Source of the DNA: Treponema sp.
GTDB lineage: Bacteria; Spirochaetota; Spirochaetia; Treponematales; Treponemataceae
Direction of reading: 5' to 3'
NCBI GenBank assembly: GCA_017549025.1
Contig: JAFYWB010000046.1
Coordinates: forward strand, 1-64,000
DNA length: 64,000 nucleotides
Shown: in pieces, positions 1-9,407 of the stretch
How the letters are laid out: every line of letters begins with the position of its first letter
How positions within the stretch are numbered: the first letter of the stretch is position 1
Notes under the pieces: generated by a model
Databases searched by the model: none
The model's input: only the letters and a program-made list of their open reading frames with translations
What the model was told of the DNA's origin: nothing
Position numbers and translations under genes: made by a program

Positions 1-1
1 A

Positions 2-406
2 GACGGTTCTCTCCGCATCTTTTTGAACACCAAAGCCACAAAGCTTTCAGCCCTTGACCAGAAACTTCAAGCATTTTATCATTATTTACAGGATGGTGTT
101 GCTGATTCCACCTTAACACAGGAGATTTTCAACAAAATTACAACACTGAAAAATAATTCTATTGAAAGGAGGTCATTCATGACGCTGGCACTAAAAATGG
201 CTGATATAGAATACGATGCTTACGAAAATGGTTTCGATAGAGGCCAAGAAGCCGGATTTCAAGCTGGCATCCAACAAGGACTGGAACAAGGAGCCCACAA
301 AACCAAACTAGAAACAGCAAAAAAACTCCTTTCCATGGGACTTTCTCCTGAGCAAGCAGCCCAAGGGACATTGCTTCCGCTAGATGTAGTACTGGAATTG
401 TTGTAA
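2..406 (+). CDS. Rpn-type PD-(D/E)XK nuclease/putative transposase, 3' part
   Basis: The frame is open to the left window edge, so only the C-terminal part is present. The residues DGSLRIFLNTK near the edge, and the tail with the Gly/Gln/Glu-rich stretch GFQAGIQQGLEQG followed by 'KLLSMGLSPEQAAQGT', are typical of the recombination-promoting nuclease (Rpn, PD-(D/E)XK transposase-like) family. The family N-terminus carries the nuclease fold and lies outside the window. These genes are often multicopy and linked to horizontal exchange in Treponema-like genomes; that is family knowledge, not seen here. A TTG at 23 could be taken as a start, but the upstream in-frame residues also fit the family, so the gene is best treated as truncated by the edge. 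Confidence 0.75.
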   Translation, partial: DGSLRIFLNTKATKLSALDQKLQAFYHYLQDGVADSTLTQEIFNKITTLKNNSIERRSFMTLALKMADIEYDAYENGFDRGQEAGFQAGIQQGLEQGAHKTKLETAKKLLSMGLSPEQAAQGTLLPLDVVLELL

Positions 407-428
407 CAAGAGGTCTTAAGAAGGACCA

Positions 429-456
429 GGGACAAGACACCATAGCCCCTTGTCCC
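429..456. terminator. Hairpin between converging genes
   Basis: An 8-bp inverted repeat GGGACAAG/CTTGTCCC with a 12-nt loop sits between the stop of the rightward Rpn gene and the stop of the leftward macroglobulin gene. No U-tract follows on either strand, so it is only a possible weak terminator or transcript-end hairpin. Confidence 0.35.
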
Positions 457-489
457 GCTTCTGAGTAGAGGGAGTGTCCCCTCCTAAAT

Positions 490-3400
490 TTACTGTATCA
501 CCACCACCGCTCCTTGTGTGCGACCAAAAATCTCTGGCTCGTACATACATTCTGCTGTGGCAGAAGGCACGGTGAAGGAGCCTGAACGAACAGGTCGGAA
601 CAAGAATTCCACCTGCTGGCGGCCACGTCGGAAGGCATCCCAGAAATATCGAACCTCGTTGTCGTAAATCTCTCGACTAGAAAGCCCAAAGTTGGAGCCT
701 AGTGTAAACCAGTTGCCCCATTCATCAAGGATGCCTTCTGTAGAAGTAGCTTCTTCCTTGGTGGCGGTTCCTGCCAGCTGGGGCATGGTGGCAAAATCTG
801 CATTCAGCACTTCGGCACCAGAGGGAATGGGAACACGGAGAGCCACAAAGGTTCTATTTTTTGTGGAAGAAAGGGTGACGTGAGCCTTGTAAATTGTTCC
901 CGCCTGCAAGACAGTATCCGTAACAACCTTGCCAGTATCCAGCTCAGAAATCTCCACGTAGACACTCAGCCCTTCGTCACGAGCAATCTGTTCTTCCACA
1001 GGCAGAGCATACTTCATGGAAAGACTGTAAAACAAGGTTCCCCTGCCCAGCTTGGAAATTTCCACTGGCAAGGTTTTCCCCGATTCCAGTCCTAACTCAG
1101 CAAGCTCACCAAAGGACAAGGACTTTTCCACAGGCTTTGCTCCAGCACCTTGGAAGGAGCCTGTTACAAGAGTTTTTCCTTCAACAGAGAATGAACCGTC
1201 AATATTCAAATTTTCCAGATCATTTGCTTCGATATAGCAAGCGATAGCTTCAAGCACACGGGCAGTGCTGGCAGTATTTTTCCAATACCCCTTTCCTGCA
1301 CGCTGAATTTCCAGCAAATTGAACAAGAGTCGTCCGTTCATGTCATCAGTAGCATCCAGCTGGGTAAAGAACTGGAGCAACAAGGCGTTTTCTTCAGACT
1401 CTCCGTTAAAATACATCCATCCAGTGGAGGCTCCATCGGTAATATCCACGCCCCGCACTGTAGGCCGACTATGACGCCGAACATCGGCAGCAATTTCCAA
1501 AGCCCTATCGCTAGCTCCATTGTTCAAGGATACAATGCCGCACATGGCCTTTTCTGCAAAGCCAAGGTTTTCCATAGACAGCACTTGGTCTACCTGAGTC
1601 TGGGACACGTTACCAGTCAATTTATCTAAAACAAAAAGACTATAGGCTTGCACATAGCCGTTGTGCTTGTACCAGCTGGAAGCAGCCTCCTTTGTGATAT
1701 AACTTGCAAGCTTTTCAAGATTGATTTCCTGAGGAATCGTGATTTTATGAGCTCGTGCTGCAGCCAGCAATTCTGCAATCCGCAGGGAAGCTGCCAGGGA
1801 TGAGGAAGTATTGCTCCGCCAGTAAGGGAAGCCACCGTCGGCCTTTTGCAAGGTAGCCCAATCAGCGATTTCCGCTTCCACCACCTTGAAAGGATTTTCC
1901 ACCTCACTTTCCAGTCCGAACACATCAATGTAATCACCAAAATACACTAAGGGCAGCATGGCAGCAGTTCTCTGCTCAAGACAGCCGTAGGGATAGCGGA
2001 ACACGTAGGTAATGGCCTCTGTCAACGTTCCCAAACGAGTGGGATCCAGCACCACCTGAAGGCCACCGCTTTTCTCATCCTCCATGCCCAAGGGCAAGAC
2101 AATAGCCTCTTGCACCGTAGCTGAATCTTCCGCCGTATCAGCAGAAACCTCTCCCACAGTGGTTACGGTTTCGTAAATGTAAGGACGGTCAATTTCCAAG
2201 GACTTTACAATTTTTTCCTGCACCACAGCAGAATCCACCGTAAATACCACGGACACAAAGCCTTCCTGCAGGGCTTCCATGTCAAAAAGAATGGGCAGCG
2301 TTCTTTCTGCTGGAACGGAAACAGTCTTTGTGGTAGAACCAATCACCTTGGCTGCACCTTCCTGACGGCGAATTCCCCCCACTTCAGCAGGAAGCCCTGC
2401 AGCCTCCAAGCCCGAAATCACTTCTAGCGTAACCGTAACCTCATGGGCTTGACCGTCCAAGTTAGACACCACCACGCCCAAGTCAGAAACATCCTGCTCC
2501 CGAAGCCGCCGTGGCAGAACATCTCGCACACTCACAGGATTATTGACCGAAAGAGAGCCTTCTTCCAAGGCAAAATGTGTAGTCCCCAGCATTCCCACGG
2601 CTGTAAGACGATATTCCGTGAGACTATCAGGCAAGGTAAAGCTATGAGTAACCGTTCCGTCAGCACCAGTAACCAGAGCTGGTGCAAAGACGGCAGTTGG
2701 GTCAAAGTTGCTGCGAATCTGAGGGCCAGAACCAGCGGCTGCGGAAGTATTCATGGCTCGCATCATGTCCATAGCAGCAGACTCTTGCACCAGCATAGCT
2801 TTTTCCAGAGCCTCATCACCGCCAAAAATATTTTCCGTTTCGTAGGTTACTGGATCAAGCAGCAGGGAACGAGAATCACCACCACGGACACCGCTGGGGA
2901 AAAGGCTTTCGTTGTAAAAATGAGCCAAGGGATCTGGTACCTGATAACCAATTAAATCGATAACGCCACGATCTACCGCCATCAAGGTCAGCTCAGCCCC
3001 AGCCAAGGGCTGTCCGTCTTGAGAAGTAGCTTTTAAGGTGACGGTGGCCTCCTGTCCAGGCTGATACAAGGTTTTATCTAGCTGAATCTCTACGTTAAAT
3101 TCCCGCACCTTTGGACTGACATGAAGAGCTGTTGCACCAAAATATCCCGTGGGCTTTTCAGTATCACGAGTGGTAAAATCATGGTCTGGCTCATTTTCCC
3201 GCACAGAATAGGATGACAGGGTAACATATACCACTGGCAAATACCGATCGGAAATGGGAATGTCCAGCACCGTGGTGGGCTCCTGCAAGGTAATTACTTC
3301 TTCAGAGAAAATTCCTTCTCGCTCAATGGTCACAAGATACTGACCTTTTGGCAAAGGACTTTGCACCATGATTTGGGCGGTGTCCTCCACCTGATACAGT

Positions 3401-6384
3401 TCCTTGTCTGGAATGAGATTTATCTGCTGTGAATCATCATGGTAAAAGCTCCAATCAGAGCCGCTAACGTAAAAGCTCCGCTCCGTTACAATTACACGAC
3501 CTTGGCTATCCTGACTGGTGAGCCGCAGCAGATACACACCGCCCTTTGGTGGCGTTACCGTGATGGAGCCTGTTGGCTGCAGCTTTACCGTTCCAGTGTA
3601 TTCACTCACCAGCTCCTTGGTGTAGCGGCTCACAACCTGTCCACGAGAGCCCATTTCCCGCACCTGCTTCCAGTTTTCACGAAGGAGCTCCACAGAAATC
3701 ACTGCATCCTTGGAGCTTTTTGGAAAGAGGCTTTCTTCTGCCAGCTGATTTTCTGGGGTAACAAGGGCAAAATCAAAGGTAAGGGGAAGGTCTTTTTTAG
3801 GAAAGCCCTTTACGTCTTTAGGCTGAGAAATACCGATATAAAAGCTTGCTGGGTGAACCACCACCTTTCCTGAAGAAGAAATTGACTGTCCACCAGCATC
3901 AGTTACTGTGGTTTCCACCTGATACAGGTAGGGCTTTCCTTGAATAGCTTCTTCTCCAGAAAATTGAGCTGTAGAACCAAGTCCAGAACCATCCAGCAGA
4001 CCCCTTTCTGATGACAGGTGACGTCGTCCCTCAAAGCCTTCTCTTGGGCCAAAGCTATAGTCCTGAAAATCCTTACCTTCTGCCATAAAATAGGTTGGCT
4101 CACGATACCAGTCACTTCTCCAGCTGGAACCAGCCAAGCTGCCACCCCCAAGGTAGGAGGCAGAAAGCTCAGCAGAAAGACGATCTCCACTGATAAAGGT
4201 TCCTTCTGTCATGGCCACGGAGGATTCAAAGCGAAGCCGCTCAAAGTAGGCCACCGTAAACTGCAAGGTTTCAGAAGCAGTACTTCCGCCAGGCAGCTTT
4301 CGCTCATACACCAGCTGATAAGAGCCAGGAGTTATATCTTCCTTTAACTGGAAGGTGGCCCAAAATCCACCAGAAGGAGAAATCTCCAGCTGCTGTGTTT
4401 CTATGGCTTCGGCACGCCAATGACCTTGCTTCAAAGTAATGGAAGCCTTGCCGGTGTAGGCATCGTATTCTCCCAAGGTCAAGTTGCGGTCAATACCCCG
4501 CACTGTCACCTTCTCCCCAGGCTTGTACAAACCACGGTCGCTAAACATAAAGGTAACCATCTTGGTATTCTGGACAGAAGCGGGAGAATAAGAACCATAT
4601 CGCCACAGTTCATTATCGTCTGGAGCAAATACCGCCTTGTCTGCACCCTTTTCCGCAGAAATGAAAACCTGAGCCACATCTTCGTTCAAAAGATTTTCGT
4701 CAAGATGCAACACTACCAAGCCGTCTTTGTCGGTTGTGCCAGAAACCTGACTTTTGCCCAGACTGGTAAGAATATCCTCATCATCCAAGTATTCGTCTTT
4801 TGCATACAGCGCCACGGTCGCACCCGCCACAGGTTTTCCCGAAGAAAGCTGACTCACCAGCACCACTGCACGATTAAATCCATAGCGAACCGTCAGCCCC
4901 AAGTCAGTAACTTGAATCACCTGCTGGTTCCTTGTGTGGGAAATCTCTGTTTTACCCTGCCAATTTGTCCACTGGTACTCCATGTTCGCCGTAAACTTGG
5001 CCGCACCAAAGCCCTCCTGCAAGGTGGGAGACAAATCCACCGCCTCCACCAGCTGCTGGTTCTTTGGCACATCCTTTGGCTCAAACTCCACCCGCTGGAT
5101 CTGCTTCCACTGGCCGCCAGCAAGGGCTTCTACCACATAGCTTGATTTTGGCAAAAGATTTTGATAGGCAAAGGCCAACTGAGGCGGAAAGCTCGCTTCC
5201 AGCATACTAAAGCCATAGTTTTTGAATCGAGCAAAGCTGGCGGCAGCTGGTACCGTAATTTTTTCTGGGCCAATGGCTTTTTCGTACACACGGCCATGCA
5301 CATCACGGATAACCCTTGGATTCACAGAAAGGCTGTAGCTTTCCTCGTAGGTTACCGGCAAACTGTGAACTCTCAGCTGATTTCCCACAATGCTGATATT
5401 TTCCGCTTCCACCGCCATGGGAAAAGCTGCTTCAGAGCCAGCTCCATCACCAAGCTTTGTAGCAGTAATCGCCTGTGCAATGGTAGCTATATCTTGATTT
5501 TCATCCAGCTGATGGGAAAACTGCAAGCTCACAGGATGAGACTGACTTCCAGAGCTAGACCTGTCGTAATACAAACTTTCTAGCTCCAAGGGACGCAAGG
5601 TGTGGTAGCTGTGACTTCTGTATTCTTCCACCGTGCCAATGGACTTGGAATCAGAGCGAGCACCAGCTTGAACCACCACCGTCATGGAAGTATTGTCAGG
5701 TGGCGTTTCCTTCAAAAAAAGCTCCACTAGCTTTTCATTTTTTTTGTCTGGACGACTGATATCGAATTTATAGGATTTTCCTGAGCCATCCACAATCTTC
5801 AGGTGCTTGGCAATTTCCTTGGGCTCCACTGGATAAGAAAAATACAGTGCCACAGAACGAGCAGCCTCCACGGGCAAATCGTTTCTGTTCAGATACAGCC
5901 CTTCCAAGGCAGCCTTGTAGCCTGGGGTAATGCTTTCTAATTTGAGGGGCTCCGTGCGAAAGGTAAAAGCTCGCTGGCCAGAAATACGGCTGCCATCCAC
6001 AGCGGTAATATCATCAGATAAAGTTACCTTGTATTCCCGCTGGGGAATAACCGCTTCCTCAGCATCAAAGCACAAAAGACTAGTGCCATACCAGCGGAAC
6101 ACACCCTTCAGCGGAGGCTCAATCTTCATCAAGTCAGACTTGTCGGAAGGCTCACCCAGCTTTGCCACAGGCACCACTGCCTTGGAAAACTGCACGTAAA
6201 TTGAAGGATACTTTACCGCAGTAGGCAACTCCCCCGCTGGCTGAAAATCCATTACAAACAAACCATCTTTATCCACAGGCTGCTCCACTACATTATCAGA
6301 TTTACAAGAAAGCACTGTCATAGCCAATGCAACAACAAAGCAACAAGTCCACAGAATATTCCATCTATTAAGGATTGATTTCAT
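490..6384 (-). CDS. Bacterial alpha-2-macroglobulin lipoprotein with thioester motif
   Basis: A 1964-residue protein with a lipoprotein signal (hydrophobic stretch ending VLSC at about residue 27), so it should be tethered to a membrane on the periplasmic side. The centre carries many beta-sandwich (MG-type) segments, for example 'VTVRGIDRNL' and 'PGQEATVTLKA'. The family's thioester signature CLEQ is intact, with Cys1468 in YPYGCLEQ, followed by the helical repeat region expected of a thioester domain. Bacterial A2Ms are thought to trap foreign proteases and protect the cell wall, often alongside penicillin-binding protein 1C. No such gene is adjacent here. The gene stands alone and diverges from the two-component pair that starts at 6556. 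Confidence 0.9.
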   Translation of the reverse strand: MKSILNRWNILWTCCFVVALAMTVLSCKSDNVVEQPVDKDGLFVMDFQPAGELPTAVKYPSIYVQFSKAVVPVAKLGEPSDKSDLMKIEPPLKGVFRWYGTSLLCFDAEEAVIPQREYKVTLSDDITAVDGSRISGQRAFTFRTEPLKLESITPGYKAALEGLYLNRNDLPVEAARSVALYFSYPVEPKEIAKHLKIVDGSGKSYKFDISRPDKKNEKLVELFLKETPPDNTSMTVVVQAGARSDSKSIGTVEEYRSHSYHTLRPLELESLYYDRSSSGSQSHPVSLQFSHQLDENQDIATIAQAITATKLGDGAGSEAAFPMAVEAENISIVGNQLRVHSLPVTYEESYSLSVNPRVIRDVHGRVYEKAIGPEKITVPAAASFARFKNYGFSMLEASFPPQLAFAYQNLLPKSSYVVEALAGGQWKQIQRVEFEPKDVPKNQQLVEAVDLSPTLQEGFGAAKFTANMEYQWTNWQGKTEISHTRNQQVIQVTDLGLTVRYGFNRAVVLVSQLSSGKPVAGATVALYAKDEYLDDEDILTSLGKSQVSGTTDKDGLVVLHLDENLLNEDVAQVFISAEKGADKAVFAPDDNELWRYGSYSPASVQNTKMVTFMFSDRGLYKPGEKVTVRGIDRNLTLGEYDAYTGKASITLKQGHWRAEAIETQQLEISPSGGFWATFQLKEDITPGSYQLVYERKLPGGSTASETLQFTVAYFERLRFESSVAMTEGTFISGDRLSAELSASYLGGGSLAGSSWRSDWYREPTYFMAEGKDFQDYSFGPREGFEGRRHLSSERGLLDGSGLGSTAQFSGEEAIQGKPYLYQVETTVTDAGGQSISSSGKVVVHPASFYIGISQPKDVKGFPKKDLPLTFDFALVTPENQLAEESLFPKSSKDAVISVELLRENWKQVREMGSRGQVVSRYTKELVSEYTGTVKLQPTGSITVTPPKGGVYLLRLTSQDSQGRVIVTERSFYVSGSDWSFYHDDSQQINLIPDKELYQVEDTAQIMVQSPLPKGQYLVTIEREGIFSEEVITLQEPTTVLDIPISDRYLPVVYVTLSSYSVRENEPDHDFTTRDTEKPTGYFGATALHVSPKVREFNVEIQLDKTLYQPGQEATVTLKATSQDGQPLAGAELTLMAVDRGVIDLIGYQVPDPLAHFYNESLFPSGVRGGDSRSLLLDPVTYETENIFGGDEALEKAMLVQESAAMDMMRAMNTSAAAGSGPQIRSNFDPTAVFAPALVTGADGTVTHSFTLPDSLTEYRLTAVGMLGTTHFALEEGSLSVNNPVSVRDVLPRRLREQDVSDLGVVVSNLDGQAHEVTVTLEVISGLEAAGLPAEVGGIRRQEGAAKVIGSTTKTVSVPAERTLPILFDMEALQEGFVSVVFTVDSAVVQEKIVKSLEIDRPYIYETVTTVGEVSADTAEDSATVQEAIVLPLGMEDEKSGGLQVVLDPTRLGTLTEAITYVFRYPYGCLEQRTAAMLPLVYFGDYIDVFGLESEVENPFKVVEAEIADWATLQKADGGFPYWRSNTSSSLAASLRIAELLAAARAHKITIPQEINLEKLASYITKEAASSWYKHNGYVQAYSLFVLDKLTGNVSQTQVDQVLSMENLGFAEKAMCGIVSLNNGASDRALEIAADVRRHSRPTVRGVDITDGASTGWMYFNGESEENALLLQFFTQLDATDDMNGRLLFNLLEIQRAGKGYWKNTASTARVLEAIACYIEANDLENLNIDGSFSVEGKTLVTGSFQGAGAKPVEKSLSFGELAELGLESGKTLPVEISKLGRGTLFYSLSMKYALPVEEQIARDEGLSVYVEISELDTGKVVTDTVLQAGTIYKAHVTLSSTKNRTFVALRVPIPSGAEVLNADFATMPQLAGTATKEEATSTEGILDEWGNWFTLGSNFGLSSREIYDNEVRYFWDAFRRGRQQVEFLFRPVRSGSFTVPSATAECMYEPEIFGRTQGAVVVIQ

Positions 6385-6555
6385 ACCATCAGCCTCCAGA
6401 TACTAGCCTACCAGCAAGCATTCTTTTCAAAATCGACTTTAATCGATACATGATAAACAGATTTAATAGAGAGAAGTTAAATTCTTTACAAAGAATTCAT
6501 ATTCAAAAAGATTTTGCGTCTACCCAAAAAAAAGATTTATAGATACAATCAAACC

Positions 6556-7290
6556 ATGACTATCCTTGTAGTTGACGATGAGCTTCCCATCATTGAATTG
6601 ATTCAGTATAACCTAAAAAAAGAAGGCTTTGACGTTCTCACCGCAGAAAATGGAGCTCAAGCATTGGAGCTGGCTCGCTCAGAAACGCCCGACCTCATTA
6701 TTCTTGACTTAATGCTGCCAGACATGGGCGGATTTGACATTTGCCGCATTCTCCGCAATGACACCAGCACTGCCCGCATTCCCATCATCATGGCCACAGC
6801 AAAAACCTCCGACTCTGATATCGTTTCTGGGCTGGAACTGGGAGCCGACGACTACATCACCAAGCCCTTTTCCCCAAAAGTACTGGTAGCCAGAGTAAAA
6901 AGTGTTCTCCGCCGCTTCCAGGAACCACAAGAGCCAGGAGCTTCTGCTGCGAGAAACGACGGTATAGTCTTTATTCATGGCCTACAAATTATTCCCCATA
7001 AATTTGAAGTGAGCCTCAATGGCTGTCCCATCATTTTTTCTGCCACAGAATTTTCTATCTTATATCATCTAGCTCGCCACCCTGGGCAGGTTTTTTCCCG
7101 CATTCAGATTATTAACGATATAAAAGGCTCTTCATATCCTGTTACAGAACGCTCCATCGATGTGCAGATTCTCAGCATCAGAAAAAAATTGGCAGAAGCA
7201 GCTAACGCTCCCGCCTTTGCCAATATGATTGAAACTGTTCGTGGTGTAGGTTATCGATTTGTGGAGACCTTTGAATACGGTGAAAAATAA
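6556..7290 (+). CDS. OmpR/PhoB-family response regulator
   Basis: A 244-residue regulator. The receiver domain (1-120) has the acidic pair D7/D8, phosphoacceptor Asp51 in LDLMLPD, T81 and Lys103 in TKPF. A C-terminal winged helix (about 140-240) ends in TVRGVGYRF. The ATG at 6556 is chosen because MTILVVDDE is the usual receiver start; an in-frame TTG at 6514 would add 14 residues without homology. No clear Shine-Dalgarno precedes the ATG, and a TACAAT hexamer ends 7 nt before it, so the message may have little or no leader. The kinase gene overlaps its 3' end. It is PhoB-like in arrangement, but no phosphate genes are nearby, so the stimulus is unknown. Confidence 0.9.
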   Translation: MTILVVDDELPIIELIQYNLKKEGFDVLTAENGAQALELARSETPDLIILDLMLPDMGGFDICRILRNDTSTARIPIIMATAKTSDSDIVSGLELGADDYITKPFSPKVLVARVKSVLRRFQEPQEPGASAARNDGIVFIHGLQIIPHKFEVSLNGCPIIFSATEFSILYHLARHPGQVFSRIQIINDIKGSSYPVTERSIDVQILSIRKKLAEAANAPAFANMIETVRGVGYRFVETFEYGEK

Positions 7291-8806
7291 AAAGAAACCT
7301 TTATCCACCCCTTTTTATCTCTTTCTCATCAACGGACTCACCCTCTGCGGTGGCTTTGTGTTCTTTATCATCATCAGCCTCCACACCTTGGAGCAAACGG
7401 CCATCACCCAGACAAAAGAAAATCTTCGGACCTTTGCCTACGCCATTAAGCAGGTGATTCAAAATGACCAGCTGATTCAGTCTCTCAATCAAGTAGATTT
7501 TTTTCAGGCTATAGACCAGCTGGTTCGAGAAACTGCATCTCACGATACAGGCTTTCGCATTACAGTAATTGACCAAAACGGAATTGTTGTGGGAGACTCC
7601 GACGCCCAGCTCCATTCCTTGGAAAACCATCTAGACCGCCACGAAATACAGGAAGCCTTAGCAGGACGAGAAGCTTCTGATATACGAACGAGTACTGTAT
7701 ACAAGGAATTGCAAATCTACTACGCCATCCCGTTACATCTACAGGGCAGAAATCTGGTGTTGCGACTTTCCATTCCCATGCAACGGAACGTGTTCTTTTC
7801 CTCCAACGTGCGCCAAGACAGCATTTTTTCCATGGTGCTGGTGCTTTCGGCCATTCTCATCGTTACCTTTATAATTGCCGCAAAGATTCTTCATCCCTTG
7901 AACGAGCTCAAAGAAACAGCACACCATTACGAGGAGGGCAACTTTGACTACAAGCCAGAAGTTCATTCTCCACGAGAGTTTATGGAGCTGGCCGAAAATC
8001 TTGAGTCCATGGGAAAAACCATCCAACAAAACATCCTGGATCTGTCCCAAAGCCGAGACGAGCTCAAGCGATTGGAGCGGGTACGCAAGGACTTTGTAGC
8101 AAATGTTTCCCACGAGCTCAAAACTCCCGTTACCGCCATTGCTGGCTTTATTGAAACACTGCAGGATGGAGCCATACAAGACAAGGAGACAGCCAGCTAC
8201 TTTTTGGAAATTATGGCTCAGCAATCCTATCGGCTCAACAACATTATAGACGATTTGCTGGCTCTTTCCCGACTGGAACAGGCTGGTGCAAAAATCGAAA
8301 CACAACCGGTGAATCTGGGAGACATTATTACCGACGTGCTGGCTGGACAAAGCTTTTTGGCTCAATCTAACTCCATTTCCATGACCTACGCCATTCTGCC
8401 CCCCAACGAAGTAATCTACCTCAAGGCAAATCCCGGCCTCATGAGCCAAGCCTTGGGCAACATCGTAAACAATTCCGTAAAATATTGTCCCCTTGGCTCC
8501 CAGCTCCACATCCAAGTGCAACGACTCCCCTCAGAGGATGGCCTTTCTTTGATACAAATTGCAATCGAAGATACGGGCAACGGAATCCCAGAACAATACC
8601 AACAGCGCATCTTTGAACGATTTTTCCGAGTAGACAAGGGCCGCAGCCGAGACACTGGTGGCACAGGACTTGGACTTTCCATCGTTCACCACATCATCCA
8701 GCTGCACGGCGGAAAAATCAAAGCCTGCAATCGCCTGGACGGCAAACCCGGTGCCCGCTTTGAAATAGAACTCCCTGGGATTGAACACAAAAATTACTCG
8801 TCGTAA
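7280..8806 (+). CDS. PhoR-like membrane sensor histidine kinase
   Basis: About 508 residues from the GTG at 7280, which overlaps the regulator's stop and has a GGAGA motif upstream. Transmembrane segments lie at about 12-32 (LFLINGLTLCGGFVFFIIIS) and 180-200, flanking a roughly 140-residue extracytoplasmic sensor region. HAMP and linker follow, then the dimerisation domain with phospho-acceptor His278 in NVSHELKTP, and an ATPase domain with N box (GNIVNNSVKY), DTGNGIP and GTGLGLSIV. It should phosphorylate the upstream regulator. The TTG at 7259 is a less likely start because it lies further inside the regulator gene. The sensed signal cannot be read from the sequence. Confidence 0.92.
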   Translation: MKNKKKPLSTPFYLFLINGLTLCGGFVFFIIISLHTLEQTAITQTKENLRTFAYAIKQVIQNDQLIQSLNQVDFFQAIDQLVRETASHDTGFRITVIDQNGIVVGDSDAQLHSLENHLDRHEIQEALAGREASDIRTSTVYKELQIYYAIPLHLQGRNLVLRLSIPMQRNVFFSSNVRQDSIFSMVLVLSAILIVTFIIAAKILHPLNELKETAHHYEEGNFDYKPEVHSPREFMELAENLESMGKTIQQNILDLSQSRDELKRLERVRKDFVANVSHELKTPVTAIAGFIETLQDGAIQDKETASYFLEIMAQQSYRLNNIIDDLLALSRLEQAGAKIETQPVNLGDIITDVLAGQSFLAQSNSISMTYAILPPNEVIYLKANPGLMSQALGNIVNNSVKYCPLGSQLHIQVQRLPSEDGLSLIQIAIEDTGNGIPEQYQQRIFERFFRVDKGRSRDTGGTGLGLSIVHHIIQLHGGKIKACNRLDGKPGARFEIELPGIEHKNYSS

Positions 8807-8871
8807 TGCCCACGACAAGCTTTCATCCTAAAACATGGAAAATTCCTTTCCAAAGCACTATCATTTAAAAC

Positions 8872-9342
8872 ATGAATAAGATTCTCGTTATCAACCCAGA
8901 TAAATACCAGGGAGATTCCTTGGCAGACAAATTACGGATAGCAGGCTATGAGGTTTCTGTTGTGGCAAACGAAGATGAGGCATTACAAATGCTACAGGTT
9001 CCAACAAAGGAAATAACAACGGATTTTGTCCATCATCCCGACTTTGACTTTGGACCTTTCAAGCTGGTGTTTGCAAAGGTACAACTCCTCAAAGACGGAA
9101 TCCCCATTCCCCTATCCTACATGGAATGCAAGCTGCTGATGTATCTGGTGCTTCATCGGGAACAAATCGTTTCTACGTATGATTTAATGCGGATGGTTTG
9201 GGGATACGGAGAAACAGTTTCTTCAGGAACCATCTATACCCATGTTTCTTGGCTTAGGAAAAAACTAAAAACGCCCCAGCACCCAGGAGGCTATATCAAT
9301 ACGGTGCGAAACATGGGCTACATCTTTTCTGAATCACCTTGA
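8872..9342 (+). CDS. Orphan winged-helix regulator with decayed receiver
   Basis: A 156-residue OmpR-like protein. The first 45 residues (MNKILVINPDKYQGDSLADK) look like the opening beta-alpha-beta of a receiver, but the rest of that domain, including the phosphoacceptor Asp region, is missing. The remainder (about 60-155) is a complete OmpR winged helix: LSYMECKLLMYLVLH, REQIVSTYDLMRMVWGY, THVSWLRKKL and TVRNMGYIF. It follows the PhoB/PhoR-like pair by about 65 bp on the same strand. It probably binds DNA without phosphorylation control, perhaps at overlapping sites. TATCAT sits 7 nt before the ATG and no Shine-Dalgarno is visible. Confidence 0.8.
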   Translation: MNKILVINPDKYQGDSLADKLRIAGYEVSVVANEDEALQMLQVPTKEITTDFVHHPDFDFGPFKLVFAKVQLLKDGIPIPLSYMECKLLMYLVLHREQIVSTYDLMRMVWGYGETVSSGTIYTHVSWLRKKLKTPQHPGGYINTVRNMGYIFSESP

Positions 9343-9370
9343 TGTACAATCCCACCCCTCAACACAAAGA

Positions 9371-9399
9371 AAAAGCCCTTCCACAGCGGGAGGGCTTTT
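9371..9399. terminator. Bidirectional rho-independent terminator
   Basis: Arms AAAAGCCCTTCC and GGGAGGGCTTTT, with A/T tracts on both sides, lie between the converging genes that end at 9342 and 9408. Confidence 0.8.
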
Positions 9400-9407
9400 C
9401 CTTTGTA

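Noticed and set aside
2443-5145. Several frames of 140-240 codons on the plus strand inside the macroglobulin gene
   Set aside because: They lie wholly within a well-supported 1964-residue gene, have no ribosome sites and show unnatural composition (rich in His, Arg and Cys).
7259-7279. TTG start for the histidine kinase
   Set aside because: GTG at 7280 follows a purine-rich site and gives the usual short N-terminus; the longer form adds residues that only mirror the overlapping regulator's end.
7739-8521. 260-codon minus-strand frame inside the histidine kinase gene
   Set aside because: The kinase motifs fill the plus strand; the antisense frame has no recognisable domain or start signal.
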